DNA from: Pyrus communis
Lineage: Eukaryota > Streptophyta > Magnoliopsida > Rosales > Rosaceae
Length of the DNA: 64,000 nt
Reading direction: 5' to 3'
Assembly: GCF_963583255.1 (NCBI RefSeq)
Contig: NC_084815.1
Span: 19,380,807-19,444,806 of the forward strand
In this document: positions 27,751 through 40,920 of the stretch, in pieces
How positions within the stretch are numbered: the first letter of the stretch is position 1
Layout: the number at the start of each line of letters is the position of its first letter
Position numbers and translations under genes: made by a program
Notes under the pieces: generated by a model
Databases searched by the model: none
Told to the model about the DNA's origin: nothing
The model's input: only the letters and a program-made list of their open reading frames with translations

Positions 27751-28764
27751 ATTCGTCTTGCTTGCGGCTTGTTTGCCGCCACCGCCGTCGTCGTCTGTGT
27801 TTTCCACCTCCTCTGTCTTGGGCTTCTTCAGAGCACTTGTTCAATATTTCTTTGTCTGCTGCAATCAAATATTTTGGAGCAGTAGGAAAACCCAAACAAA
27901 TTTTGAACTTTCTTCATTTTTCACTAAAAAATTAATTTTAAATAATCAAATATAATTTAATATTCAAAAATCTAAATTTATTTTTATTTTCTAAGTTAAG
28001 TAGGATAACTACCCAATATTTTAGGGGTTACTTCAAATTAGTCCCAAATTTGTAAAGCATTTCGAATAACTACTTAACGTTAAAAAAAATTAGATATTTG
28101 TTAGTTCAACGGCGTTAAGTAATGACTTTATCAATATTAAGTGATGATATTTTTAGCATTAAATGATGAGGTAGACAAATAATTAAATTTGGTCTTTACT
28201 AATGCTTGTCTTTGGAGCTCTAATTCTCAAATCGACTCTTTTCAACCAAGTTAAGCCGTAAACGTGCTTTGCCTAATTGTGTTGATTTAGAAATCCAAAG
28301 CTTCGTAGACAACGTGAGAATAAAACCCCGCTTTAATAATTGTATGCATCGTCACTTAAAGCTAGTGTATCTAATAAATTTTCATTTTACAAGTCGTTAG
28401 GTAGTTATTTAAAATATTTTAAAAAGTTATGATCAATTTGAAATTACCTCTAAAAATTAAGTAGCTATTCGAACTTAATCCTTATTTTTAATGACTTTTA
28501 ATTAAAACTACAAAGTGTTACATGGTGGATGATCTATTTTATGGAAACAAAAAGAAAATGATTTATATTTTATTAATGAACTTTATTGGGATTTTCTTAA
28601 TGATCTTGACTGGTATTTTTATTTATGTTGTTTGGTAATTTAATGAAATAATAAAAGCATGACAAATGCTAAAGAGTAATTGATGATTTCAGAGTGCTAA
28701 TAACATGTCGCATTGTTAAATTTTACGGTAATTTTTTAAGAATAGTTAAAAACATACATATGAT
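27751..28764. other. WD40 gene leader and spacer
   Basis: The 5' UTR lies upstream of the ATG at 27750, then AT-rich spacer. No gene is recognised. Confidence 0.5.
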
Positions 28765-28935
28765 GCTACTTCGTATTACGGTTTAGTAGTATTTCTCTTC
28801 ACTTGTAAGTGAGAGGTTTTAGGTTCAATTCTCGGCAAATGCAAATTTGAATCACATTATTGATAACCCATTGTGAGCCTTAGTCACTTACCCACGCCCT
28901 TAGTGTAGGTAATATTGTTTGTTCTAAAAAAAATG
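28765..28935 (+). repeat. SINE copy
   Basis: It reads TTCGTATTACGGTTTAGTAG, then GTAAGTGAGAGGTTTTAGGT, a B-box-like GGTTCAATTCTCGG, CACATTATTGATAACC, then GGTAATATTGTTTGTTC and an A-rich tail. It lacks the tRNA-Val head seen at 3763. Confidence 0.75.
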
Positions 28936-28939
28936 TACT

Positions 28940-30086
28940 TATGATAGATATGTTAAACGTTTTCTCTTTTTAATATGTCCTCTTTTTATATAAAAAAATA
29001 ATAATTAGATAAATGTGCCTCTTAGAACACTTGAAGAGACTACATGTGTCAAAAAGAACATCACAACCCTACAATTACAAACATATTTTTTAAAAAAAAG
29101 AGAAAATTTGAAATAAATCCAATTTTATAGACCCTAAACCATAGTCATGAGCACTAAAACATTGAACTATCGTAGAGGCTCCATGAGGAAAAGACCACAG
29201 CTATTTCTAATGATTTGCAATCGTTGGCAAAGAAACCTTGCTATGAGTCCCCCCAACCAAACGTCAAGTTTCCTTCTCATAGTTCTTTGACAAGCGCACA
29301 AACTACAAACACCAGCACCTCAGGTCTAAACAATAGTCGCCGCTCCAAAGTCCGAGATTAAACAAACCGCTCCATGGCCACAATCATGAAAGCTCACATC
29401 GCTTTCGCATCGGCAAAGTGAGAGAGCTATCACAACCAGACACTGAAGGCTATACTCGACACACTGATAGAGCGACTGCAACGAGAAACAAAGAGGGAAA
29501 AAAGAGGGAGAGATCAAGAAGGATTGACGCCAACCCCAACGCCGAAGGCAGTGGTTCCAAAAAGAGGATGATCCAAGGAGTAGGAAACTTTTCCCTCCGG
29601 GGTTCCAAAAAAAAGATACCAAAATACAAAACATTCAACAAGAAAGACTGCAAGAGAACACACTCACATAGCATCAAAGCAAGATTAGAATTTCAAAAAT
29701 TTCAGCAACTGGAGTACTCAAAAGTACATGTGTGCCTCCATCATTGGCCAACCAGAAAAAGGTCCCACATGAGTAAAAGGTAAAAGTTAAAACAAGGTAA
29801 AAAAAAAGCCTTAGCACAAGGTTCTGTGAGTGCCTGCCTGTACACTGAGACATTGTTCAACAAACAAGACTCCAAAATTTTAAGCTTCAAGACATTCTCT
29901 GTGCCCATAAGTTGGCTTAATACCAGAGAAAATACCAAACGGTTGCGAAGTAACCCTCTCGGTTGAGGTAAATCCGAAACTGAGTAGAAGCACTCCTCTA
30001 TAGTAAAAAATGAAGTCAATAGACCACCCCTGCTGTAGAGAATTGGTGTGGTTATACTCGTAGTAAGCCGGCATTAGGTTGAATGG
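28940..30086. other. Spacer and 3' UTR of the MEI2-like gene
   Basis: The first part is AT-rich; 29150-29700 is less AT-rich and may be an old repeat, but I could not place it in any family. The right end is the 3' UTR of the gene whose stop is at 30087. Confidence 0.4.
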
Positions 30087-33000
30087 TTAGAAATCTTGGT
30101 AGAACAAGTCTCGGTCGGATTCCTTGGAATTTTCCTCTCCGTTTGCAGTTGCTGAAGGGCTCCCGTGATTATGGTTATCATCGTAGCCGGCTGTTCGAGG
30201 TTTTCCTGGTCTTGATCTGATGTTGGTACCCATGGGGAAGGGTTCCTGTTGAGAGAGGAAAAAATAGGTCAGTCTTGGGATCCTATTTACTGAAAACCCA
30301 ATTTAAGATAACTCAAGACATTCCATCCCCTTGCCCACAGAAATTGTCACTTAACTGGGGCAAACATTCTCAGAACTAGAACTTTCCTCGTACCATGAAT
30401 TTTGGAAATGAAAGACACGAGTTTCAAAAAAGACGACCAATTAGATTAATGTAGTATAAAAAAGGGAAATTAGAGGACTGTTCATCTCACGATATCTTAC
30501 CGGATCACCAGCATTTGGACCCTCTGTGTGGAAAAGTATGGGACGGCAGCGTTTGTCCTCGTTCATTAAGCTTGAGTTCTGGAAATGGGCAATAAGAGCA
30601 GCTTTACCCTGAATACGAGCATACGCAAGTGATGCCACCTTTTCACTGTTAAACTTCTCCCATTTTTTTCCATTGAATGCCTGTAACAGATGTGTAATCT
30701 AGTTTCAGTAGGGCTATGAAAAGGCAGAAACAAAGAAATATATCACAGATATAAAAGCATTTGTTCATATTGAGCAGATAGCTCTCAAGTGGTCAAACCT
30801 TATAGAAAGGAACAATCTGATGAGGATCAATCATGTTGATGAACGCATATCCCACATTGCATTTGTTCTGTGAGAGGTTAAACAGACAAATTTTGGATTA
30901 GAAAAATTATAACTTCTATACCCAACAAAAGATGATATTCTAAACAATTTCCTTGCCTTGAAGTCGATTGGCAAATAAAGAAAGTCATAAATTCCTCGAC
31001 ACTGCTCATCAATTGCAGCAAGAAGCATCTTTGAAGTATATCTGTAACAACCGTTAATTAGTTTAGCAACATGGCAAAATCGCTACATACAACTGGATAG
31101 CAATTTTTACGAAAATGTGCAGTTTCAAGAATCCATCGTTATCACAGTACGGTAGCGGATGAGTGTAAAATACCAAATAGAAGATGCAATACATCAGAAC
31201 AGTTGGGGGACAATATACATACTTGTTGGGAATGTTCTTGATCATCAACGTGGTGCGTCTGTCTTCCCCACGGAGTATACGTTCAACATCAAGCTCATAT
31301 TGTCTCTTATCAGCATTGTTAGGATTTGCTTCATTTCTTCGGTGAGACAGGTTTCTAACACCACGTTCGTTTTGAGAGTCAAAAGAGGTAGGCATTGAAC
31401 TCATTGAATTCCTACCAGGAAACATGTGGCCCATCTCCTGTGAAGAGCGCTGCCGGGTACTGGTAGTCATGTCCAAGAAATTTCCACCAGTAAGAGAAAA
31501 GAGGTTTTGTGAAGAAATCTCCATAGGATGCATCTGGGGACTACCAGCAAAACGTGGAAAGCCAAGAGAACCCAAGTGAAGATTAGATGTGTCAGGAGAC
31601 TCCCCTGAAAAGGCATGCTTTTCCCAAATGGAAGGGTTAACAGCTGGAGCTGATCCTACATGGAGGTGCACAGGCGATGTACCACTCAGCATATGAGGTG
31701 GTGTCCTGTGGAATCCTGACATTTGGGGAAAGCGATGCGCACTATGACCACTGATAAATGATGGTGAATTCTGCCACATCATAGGACTTGAAGGATGCTG
31801 CTGGTACGAGTTGGAGTTATTCCAAAGATAGGGATGAGCATGGACCGGGCAGCTCCCATTTCCAGGAGATCCAAAAGCTGTGTAAGAAAACAACTTGTAA
31901 ACAACAAATTCACCAGAATAATGCTACGTTAAAATCCGCATTACAAGTAATATTTCTGTTAAACAGTACCTCCTCCGTTCAGTTCCACTAGGTGACCATT
32001 TGCACTGACAGTGGATCTTCGGTCTGTTCCTTCTCTCATTCTAAGTCCCAGATTGCCATTTATGATTCCGATAGCACCAGAAGTATTGCATGGAATACCA
32101 TGGGCTAAACTGTCATTATACTCAGGAAGCGAATGAGGATGTATGCCGGGAGCACTCTGATTACCAAAATTCATGTCATCCAGAGACTGTTCAGTATCAC
32201 GAAGGCTAAACTTTTTCCCTATAGATGCCAATGTTGCTGGAGCGGGAAAGGCATCTGGAACACTTGAACTCTGATGAGATAAAGCGTTTTCAATAAATGC
32301 ACTCACAGGTGAACGGACAGCAGAATGTAAGCCCAGGCTAGATCCATTAACCACGCAGCTTGATGTAACCATTCCAGGATGAAGCGTTGCTGTATTAAAA
32401 GAAGGGTAAGCATTGTATAACAAGATAAACACAAATTGATGCAACAGTTCATAACAAACAGATTCATACCCTTGGTGCCTGTTGATAAATTGTCAGACAA
32501 ACCATTACAAAATTTGAATTCATCCCGGTCCCGCTCGGAAACTTGAGCCAAACTGCACAAGGAATGTTCTTTCTTACAAAGGAGAAAACTAAGAATTTCA
32601 AACTTAAATAAGAATACGAGATATTGTAATCAATAGTAAGAGTAACTTATCAATACCCCCTCCTTATGCCCCCTGGACGGCTCGCTTCAAGCTTGATCTG
32701 CTTTCCTCCAATCTCACTCCTATTCAAAGCATGGAGAGCAGCTTCTGCGGCTCTAACATCATAAAACTCTATGAACTTGTTATGAGGCTTGTGTGCAGTC
32801 TCACGGATCTGAAAACAAAAATAACAACCACATAAGATACAAAGTTCTTTCTTTCTCTTAGAAGCAAAGCAAGATAGGAGAGGGGAAAATCGGATGCCTT
32901 ACTTCTTTAATTTCTCCATAGGATCCAAAAATTTTAGAAAGCTCGTCACTAGAAACAGAAGAATCAAGGTTGAATAAAACTAGCGTTCCTTGGTTAATAT

Positions 33001-35617
33001 CTTTATCAGAAGGATTGTCCTGACATATTGGCAAGTATAAAAGCATGATGGAACAAAGCAACATGAGAATGTATAAACCAAGACGAGAAGAACGAGGTCG
33101 CGAATCTAGCGGATACAACAAAAGTGAATAGCAAGTGATCATCATACCTTGGGTATCGAATAATGTATGTCAAGCTTCCTATGCCTCAGTGCCTTACTTT
33201 GAAGTGCTCTTAGTGCATTTTGGGCAGCCCTTATATCATAATAAGAAATCATAACAAACCCACGATGCTTGCAGGCAGTGTAAAGTGCCCGAATATCTCC
33301 ATATTGCTAACAGAACAAAGTTCAATTGTCAATTTAACTGGCTTGCACGGAACTCTCAAACTAAAATAAAATACATGAATAAATAATAAAAAAGTAAAAC
33401 ACTTGAAAAGGAGGTATAAGCACCTCAAAAAGAGCCTTCAATTCCAAATCTTCAATGTTGCTATTAATATTGCGAACAAAAAGTGTACGGGAAGGGTGTT
33501 CGCCATAAGGGTGTTCACCCGCAATTGAGCTATTATAAACCCCTTGATCATCTCCTTCCATTTCCAAGCCACCGCCGCTGCTAAAGAGATCAAAATCTTC
33601 AAATCCATCACCAATATTAGCATAAGCCTTATAACCCGGCTCATCTGTCATGCCAGAAAACAAGTCATTGTCATCTGGAAGGAGATTTCCAATTGTTTGT
33701 GCCTCAATTTCTTCAAGAGATTCAAAGGGTTCTTCCTCATGTTGGAAGGCAACGTTATCAGTAGACTGATGAGACATAAAATCATTCTTCAGTAATCGCA
33801 CTGCATATTGAAGAAGAAAAGAAAAAAAAAAGAGAGATGTTAAGATAATAAATATGCATATTTGTGGAAAAATGTGCAGAGTAATACATCAATCAAGTAG
33901 TAGTCAGCTTAAGTCGACTCAACCACGACTTATCCCAACAACTACAAATGTGACGACTAACATAAATAGAAGTAGCAAACAAATTAGAACATGTGTTATA
34001 CATGGACAAGAAGTTTAAGAAACTTTTTGGAGCCAGATAATTCAAATGCAGAAACTTTATGCACAATAACATTTGATGTCGAAACTTCTTAGACATAGAA
34101 TTGAAGAAAAAATATTGTGAGAAAGCTAAATTTTGCAGCTTCTTCTGCATGCTTTTTATGAATGAAAGAACTGCAGATTGATATATCTACCGACAAAACT
34201 AAAGAGTATGGTCAACATAAGTATCTGATTCGAGAATACAGAAAGTAACATTAACCTCATGCAACATATGGACAAGCATTTAATTGACTTCAGAAGGAAA
34301 ACTTACACTTTTTGCTAAAAGTTTCGGACAAAGAGCTTGAGAACAGACTACTTTCATGCTGGGCACCAGGAATGAGAGTTTTGCCGCCAACCGAGCTATA
34401 AGGTGTTGGCTTTGCGGACAAGTCTGACCACAATTTTGGTTGGTGATCCATAGGTTTCCATGAGGCCTTGGAGATGTTGGGAATTCCTTCAACAACGCTT
34501 AGTCTTTCTGTTTGCTCCCCAGCCAGATTGGATTGTGGGGGATCCAAGTAATCCACCGACAGTGCCCGGTTTGGTAAACACATTTTTGATGGCATTGAAG
34601 AACCCAACGTGCTGCCAGGTGTTGGTACCATTCCACTGACTCCCGCTGAAGGACAATATTTACACAGGAGATTAGGAAAAGTTATGGTTCTTACCGTAAA
34701 ATAGAGTAATTCAAATTCAAAGTATGAGAATGGATCAAGGTTATAGTCTGAAATCAACAAAAATACAATTTCCATAAAACAAGTTATGGCATTCAGAACT
34801 TCTGGCAGACAAAGTACCAGAAAAGAACCACTTCGTGATCCATGGCACATTTATTTGCTTTCAATCAAAAGACTTCCAAGTTTAGAGCGTTAAACCAATT
34901 ACTTTGTAAAGCAGTAAGAACTTCTGTTTTGAAGTTGGGATTTCGAGCAGCCAGTGGTCATCCATTTGACCAAAATGAAGACAACGTACTTCAAAACCTT
35001 TGGATTAATTTTATCACAACTACTATTTATGTTAATTCCCTCTTTATGAGGCATGATCTAACTATGTAGACACGTGTGGCAACTCAAACCTAAGCATTGA
35101 GTGAGAGACACTGGTTAGCTTAGCATCACACAACACGTCACAGCAGTTGTTAATAAGTTAGGGGCATCTGTTTGGTTGGGAAATTATTCCAACAGATAAT
35201 GTGGTATAACTAAACCCAGATAACCACCGAAAACATAAGATAATCAGACACGACAAATAAGCTAATAGACTTTCTCAGGCAAGTTTCCTAACAGGATGCT
35301 CACCTTGATAATCGGGCATGGTTTTCAGCTTCTGAAATCCGACTTGTCTCTGGTGAATCAAAGTTGGCAAAGTGATATATATTAAGACAATGGCAAAAAG
35401 GTATGATGTGCTCAAAATGAGGCAAAAATTTATGATAGAGTTAAACAGGGTAAGATGCCTAATAAACACCAGTGCGATATGTTGAATGAAACGTTGTGAA
35501 AACTTCACGAATTACTAATGGAACAACTTTCATGGTAACAAGACAAAGAATTACCTCAGAAGGAAAAGGGATTTCTTCAAAGAAGTGAGAAGAGACAGAT
35601 ACACCCCTTTGATCCAT
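30087..35617 (-). CDS. AML: MEI2-like RNA-binding protein, complete (967 aa)
   Basis: This is a nuclear RNA-binding protein with roles in meiosis and vegetative growth (known for Arabidopsis AML/ML genes). Fourteen exons: 35617-35555, 35349-35304, 34645-34307, 33800-33424, 33306-33148, 33019-32903, 32808-32657, 32552-32470, 32389-31970, 31877-31223, 31041-30957, 30867-30799, 30680-30501, 30245-30087. Phases agree (2904 nt). The start is MDQRGVSVSSHFFEEIPFPS. RRM1 (about 250-325) has RTLFVRNINSNIEDLELKAL and HRGFVMISYYD. RRM2 (about 338-410) has GTLVLFNLDSSVSSDELSKI. The C-terminal Mei2-specific RRM3 (about 790-900) has RRTTLMIKNIPNKYTSKMLL and [20 protein letters not shown]. The intron after 30957 uses a GC donor (AAG|GCAAGG). 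Which AML paralogue it is remains open. Confidence 0.95.
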
Positions 35618-37320
35618 TATTTCAAATCGCATCGTGCAGCACTCCGAAACCAGAGAATGTTACCAAACAAAACCGAAGAATATAGTAAATTTTCGAGCTT
35701 TCTCAATTGCCGAATTTGTCTATGTTACATGACTCCTTACCTGAAAATTAACAATAATTTAAAAACTAAGATTATCCTCAGATTATTACCTAACCATAAA
35801 TTTCTAAAGCGAAATTGAGAATGGCATTTAGGAATTCAAAGAAAACCGAGATCAAATTACACAAAGCATGAAAATTTACTCATTAGGGGCTAAAATTTGG
35901 AAGAACTCAAGATGTTTTTTCTTTCCTTACAACCTCAGAGAGATGAAGGAAATGGGGAAAATAGTAAGAAGGTGAAAATGTTTGCTTACCTACCAACAAC
36001 CAAACACAATTACCCCATTTGATTGCAGAGAAAAAGATAGGAAAACAAAATCAAAACTTAACAATTATGTTTTCCTAAGTTCCTCAACAACCTAAAATAC
36101 ATCAAAATTGAAGTTTAAACCCTTGAAAAAATGGTGAAAAGGCAAAGAGCAAAAGATCAGGAAGAACATGAAAGCAGTTAGAGTTTAACCCTTGAAAGTT
36201 TTAAGAAAAATGATAAAATGGAACTCTAAGTTTCAAAATTTACACAGATTAGAGGAAATTAAACAGCAAATTATAACCCCAAAAAATGGTAAAATTCACA
36301 TCAAAAATTGAAAAAACAAAGAACAAGGTCTGACCTAGTAAAAACAGAAGGCTCACCAGCACAATTGTTCACCATGTCCAAAATTCAGCTCCAAAATTCA
36401 GACAAAGATCATCACTTTATCACAAAAAAAAAACGGAAACTTGTGAAACAACAATGGATCTCAGCACCTATGCATCTGAACCCTCTTCTCCTTTTGCAGC
36501 ATTGCAAGTTGTCACACTCACCACAAGATTGGAGAGAGAGAGAGAGAGTATGAGAACAAAAACCCAAAATTCTCTTCCTTTTTCTTATGTGCTTGCTTCT
36601 ACCTAATCCTTTTTCCAGCCCCCAAAAAATAGAGCTTGTAGCCGGAAAAGGACGGAAATTCCGGCGAGGGAGAGGCGTCCCGCCTGTGGGTCAGTTACTG
36701 TGGAGGAAGATAATACATAAAGAAAGCTGTTTTACGGATTTGTTTAATCTGAGAGGTCAGAGAGAGAGAGAGTTGGTTGGCTTTTGAGGATTTGAAATAA
36801 AAAAGAAGAAAAAAGGACGAGGAAGGAGGAAGAAGAAGACAAAGACAAAGACAAGAGAGAGAAAGAAATGGAAGCGGGTTTCCTTGTGCGTGAGGAGAGA
36901 GAGAGGAGAGAGAGTGTATGTGTTGAGGTTTTGCGGATAAAATCAAAAGAAGAACATGAAATGGAAACTGAACTGAAGACACAAACTCAACTCAAAAGAG
37001 AGAAAACCACGAGGGGCTTTAAAACCGGTTGGGAGTGCCATAGTGGGGTTGAGTTGTGTTGGACTGGATTGGATTGGATTGGATTGGACAAACAAAAATC
37101 ACCTGTCTGTGACCTTTCTTCTTTCTCTTCTGAACCTGTTTTGAGTGTTTACCTTTCACTTTTGTTTTGACGTTTGTGATCCGACCCATTTTCCACTTTC
37201 ACTTTTTGTTCGGGTTACTTGGTTACTACTCTTGGCTTGCTACTTGCAACCTCGGCTTCTAATTTCTTGTCTTTTCTTTTTCAATTTTAGGAAAATGGAA
37301 ATTTACAATACCCCTACGGT
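35618..37320 (-). other. Leader region and promoter of the MEI2-like gene
   Basis: The coding start is at 35617. A purine-rich stretch with GA runs (36530-36555, 36755-36925) and a (GGATT)n run (37063-37087) suggests untranslated leader exons and promoter up to about 37 kb. The exon limits could not be fixed. No separate gene is seen. Confidence 0.45.
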
Positions 37321-38490
37321 AATCAAGAGAAAAAGAATATCTTGAGTACACACGAGTTACAACAGCTGTTACAAAGTTTGGTTTACCGAATTTGGAAGAA
37401 GAGTTTGAAACAAAACTAGGATTCCATTAAATTATGTCTTAAGTTACTACGCAATGAATGTCTTTCACTAAGGTCTTGAGACGCCAAGGAACCTCAAACC
37501 TAAGATTAATAACATGAATTTAGAATTTTAGAATCCTCTTCAACCTTAAGCGTCTCTAAACCTATTTGCTAATGACAAATTTTAATCTATCAAAGAGAGT
37601 TTGTCCTAGAACATTATAAGTGTCTTTTGTATGTGCTATCGCATACACTGGTGCTACATACACATTTTGAATTGAAAAGCTCAAGGCTTATAAGGAGTGA
37701 ACCATAAAAGTTAAGTTCGAAATAAGACCAGGATACGAGCATAATGATGAGATTGAGATTGCTTAAAAAGTCATGATTTTCGCACTATAAAGTTGTTAAC
37801 AAATGAACCAAAACCTTACAGGATCTAACAAGTTCAGCTAACATAGCATATCTACTAAAGATTTAAGGGTGATGATTTTGAGAGTATTGTCTCACAATTT
37901 TAGCTTGCAAGAATGCCATGACCTCAAACAAAGAGTTCATCTTAATCCTCAGTGGCATAGGAGTAGCTGAGGAGGTATAATTTTGTTAACATCATGCCAA
38001 CGAAGTAATTATCGAGCTTATTTAAATCTTAATAGTAGTTGGATGCAAGCTTGTTACAAAGTAATTGAATAATGGACTTATCACATAAGTTACATAATAG
38101 TCGCCACATCTAAAATTTCCGCCATCTCTTTACTACAAATAAACAATGAGTTGGAGTTCCGAATTGAATATGAGAGCTTACCTTATGCCATAACAAATCA
38201 TATATATCGTCGCTTTTTTTAATTTCATTTTCCGATACACAAACACTATCGCTAAATTACTTCTAAAATTACTCTCAACTACCAATTAATATGATAATAT
38301 TCCATTTCTTCATATATTGTCAAACTTTGAAATTCATTACTCTTATAAAGTAAATTATTAACATATAATTTAATCATTTACCATATTAATTCATTCTTAA
38401 AAAAATAACAAAAAGAAAAAAGAAAAGAAAGAAACCCTAAAAACATGCAATTGGAAAGTGGAATACTCCAAGAATTAAGAAAAGGTTTGA
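37321..38490. other. Intergenic, no gene seen
   Basis: AT-rich DNA with stop codons in all frames and no family recognised. Confidence 0.5.
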
Positions 38491-38689
38491 CGAGAGAGGA
38501 TCCTTGCTGGATTCTTTTTGTGAGAATTATAGGGATCCTCAAATCACATTCATTCATCGTACATTGTGCTATTAGAAATCATCGTTCATCAGTACCTTAC
38601 GAAAACTAACCGCACAATGCACAATGAACGAATGTGATTGGAAGATCGCCAGGATCTTCACAAAGAGGATTCGACAAGGATCCTCTCTC
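38491..38689. mobile_element. Fold-back MITE family B, copy 1
   Basis: A palindromic element of 199 bp with ends CGAGAGAGGATCCTTGC and, in complement, GAGAGAGGATCCTTGTCG. It is flanked by 9-bp near-identical sites AAGGTTTGA (38482-38490) and AAGGGTTGA (38690-38698), consistent with a Mutator-type target duplication. Confidence 0.75.
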
Positions 38690-38699
38690 AAGGGTTGAG

Positions 38700-40699
38700 C
38701 ACTAGGAAGAGGAAGGGTGTAGGTAGTTAAACAACATCTACATGCAAAGTATATGGATTAATTGGTTTGTTAATATTAGTTAGGAAAATTAAATTTAATT
38801 AGCTTCAAGAATCAAATATTCATAAGAAACGGTATATTCCATTATGTTCCGTCTTCCGCTAATCGGATATAGGTCGAGGTGAGGTGTCGTGTACGAAATG
38901 TTTTGGTTTCAACTTTAAAGAACAAATACAAACTTCACCTAATAACTTGTACTGCGTATTCAATGCCTGAAAATAATATCTGAAAATTTTAAATTAAATT
39001 AAATTAAAATGTGCTAACAATTTTCTACATTTTACTCAAAGTATAACATTAGATTAGGCTCACTTGATTAAATTAATGATTATTTTTAGCTACGCTTTCT
39101 GTAACTCGATTTTAATTTCACTTTACTTTTATATAACTTAATAATCGTCACTTTACTTCTTAAACATAAAGCTCATTTCACTTTATCACTGGAACTCGAC
39201 TTTAATCTTATTTTGTCATCTGAAACTTAAAAGTCGTAAACAATGCCTGAAAATATATCTGAAAAAATTAAATTAAAATTGTCTACATTATACTTAAAGA
39301 ATAATATAATTTAATCTAATGTATGTCAGTGTCTGCTTAATTAATGAAACTCTTTTTGCTAACCAAAAGAGGGTGAAAAGAATACTTAATCTTCTATTAC
39401 ACAAAAACAAAATGATGGGCAATAATGCAATTTCATAGGTCTAAATTTTACTGTTTTTTTTATTGAAACCTCACATACAGGTGATGTTAAAATACATCCA
39501 ATATTAAAATTTTAAAAAACAAAAACTTCCACTCCCCCCCCCCCCCCACGTTCTCTCTCTTCCTCTCTGCTTCTCATTTTCTAAAAAAATGTGTTCATAT
39601 ACATAAAGTGTGTAGGCAAATGTTAGGTTACATTATACTAACCAATCATTTACTTTCTGCATCTTTTGTCCTTTTGCTTTTGGCATTTCCTCTTTTTTTT
39701 TCTTTTTTTTTGTGGATATAGCTTTTATATTAATTTACACTATTAGGATAAGGATAAATGTAATGTTAGGAAACCAAATTTGTAAATCAAATGATGTGGT
39801 TGTGGATGATTGAATTATTAATTAAGTGTTGATTAACGTGCTTATTTCTTATTGGTGACACATCATAGTTCGGTTGATTAAGAGCATTTATCTTTGCGCT
39901 CAATGCCTTGTGTCTAAATTCATCTCCCCTTATTTTAACATAGATATTTTAATGCCTGTACAAAAAAAATTTACATTATTGAAGAGTTGGAAAGTTTAAA
40001 TTTGGAACGTAATATGTTAAAGAGATATGCCCTAATCACCAGGACAATCCAACAATTACAACTTAAACTACAGTTGAGGTTTTAAACTATACTTAATTAT
40101 GGAAATTTGACAACTAATGTAAGTTCATTAAGAAAATTATTATGTGTGACATTTCATTTCACGCTTCGCGTAGTGAATATGGTCCACTATGTTTTGTAAA
40201 ATGTGTTTTATCAAGTAATATTGCATTTAAAGACATAAAAACATCATATGTTTATATTATAATACATAAATTAATAACCAAAATAAGTATGATGATGAAC
40301 AATTGACTAAATCAATAATTAACATGATTGGTGTACATAAGTAATAACATGTCGTGTTATTGTTAAACAAAACACAAAGGTTTATGAAGAAAATGACTAT
40401 TAAAACTCAAATTAAGAGTCATAATTTGATGAAAATCTCATGCACGCGCAAATTAAGATGTTTACAAATCATGTTTAATTTGTATTATATTCACTAATGA
40501 CTAATAAATTAAATAATTTCGTTATGCACATACACAAATCATAACCATTTCGATGTGGGTTGTGAACACTCAAATTTTGACATGATAATTTGGATGTTTA
40601 GATATATTTTTTCTTCAATAATTTCAGACTACCAAGTAGTTGGGGGAAATGAACAGTGAAAAATAACTCTAAGAAATTGAAAATAAGAATTATTCAAAA
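38700..40699. other. AT-rich spacer
   Basis: It includes a 14-bp or longer C tract near 39534-39548 and a 5'-only MITE C copy at about 39757-39877 (GTAATGTTAGGAAACCAAAT). No gene is recognised. Confidence 0.5.
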
Positions 40700-40920
40700 A
40701 GGGGCAAGGATCTTCTCCGGATCCTCTTTGTAGAGTTCCAGAGATCAATCAATCATGTCTGTTCATCGTATATCGTGTGGTTAGTTTTCATTAGTTATTA
40801 TTTATATTCAATTTTAAATTAAAAATAAAAAATAATTTATAACAGCATGATATATAATAAATTGACATAATTAATTGATATTCCGAATGCCCACAAAGAG
40901 AATCGGAAAAAATTCCTACT
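40700..40920. mobile_element. Fold-back MITE family B, diverged copy
   Basis: It begins CAAGGATCTTCTCCGGATCC and runs through TCGTATATCGTGTGGTTAG to a decayed right end with CACAAAGAGAATCGG. The layout matches the copies at 38491 and 54436. Confidence 0.55.

Noticed and set aside
29326..29783. Overlapping ORFs on both strands
   Set aside because: Hydrophobic or basic low-information sequences with no domain; probably an old repeat.
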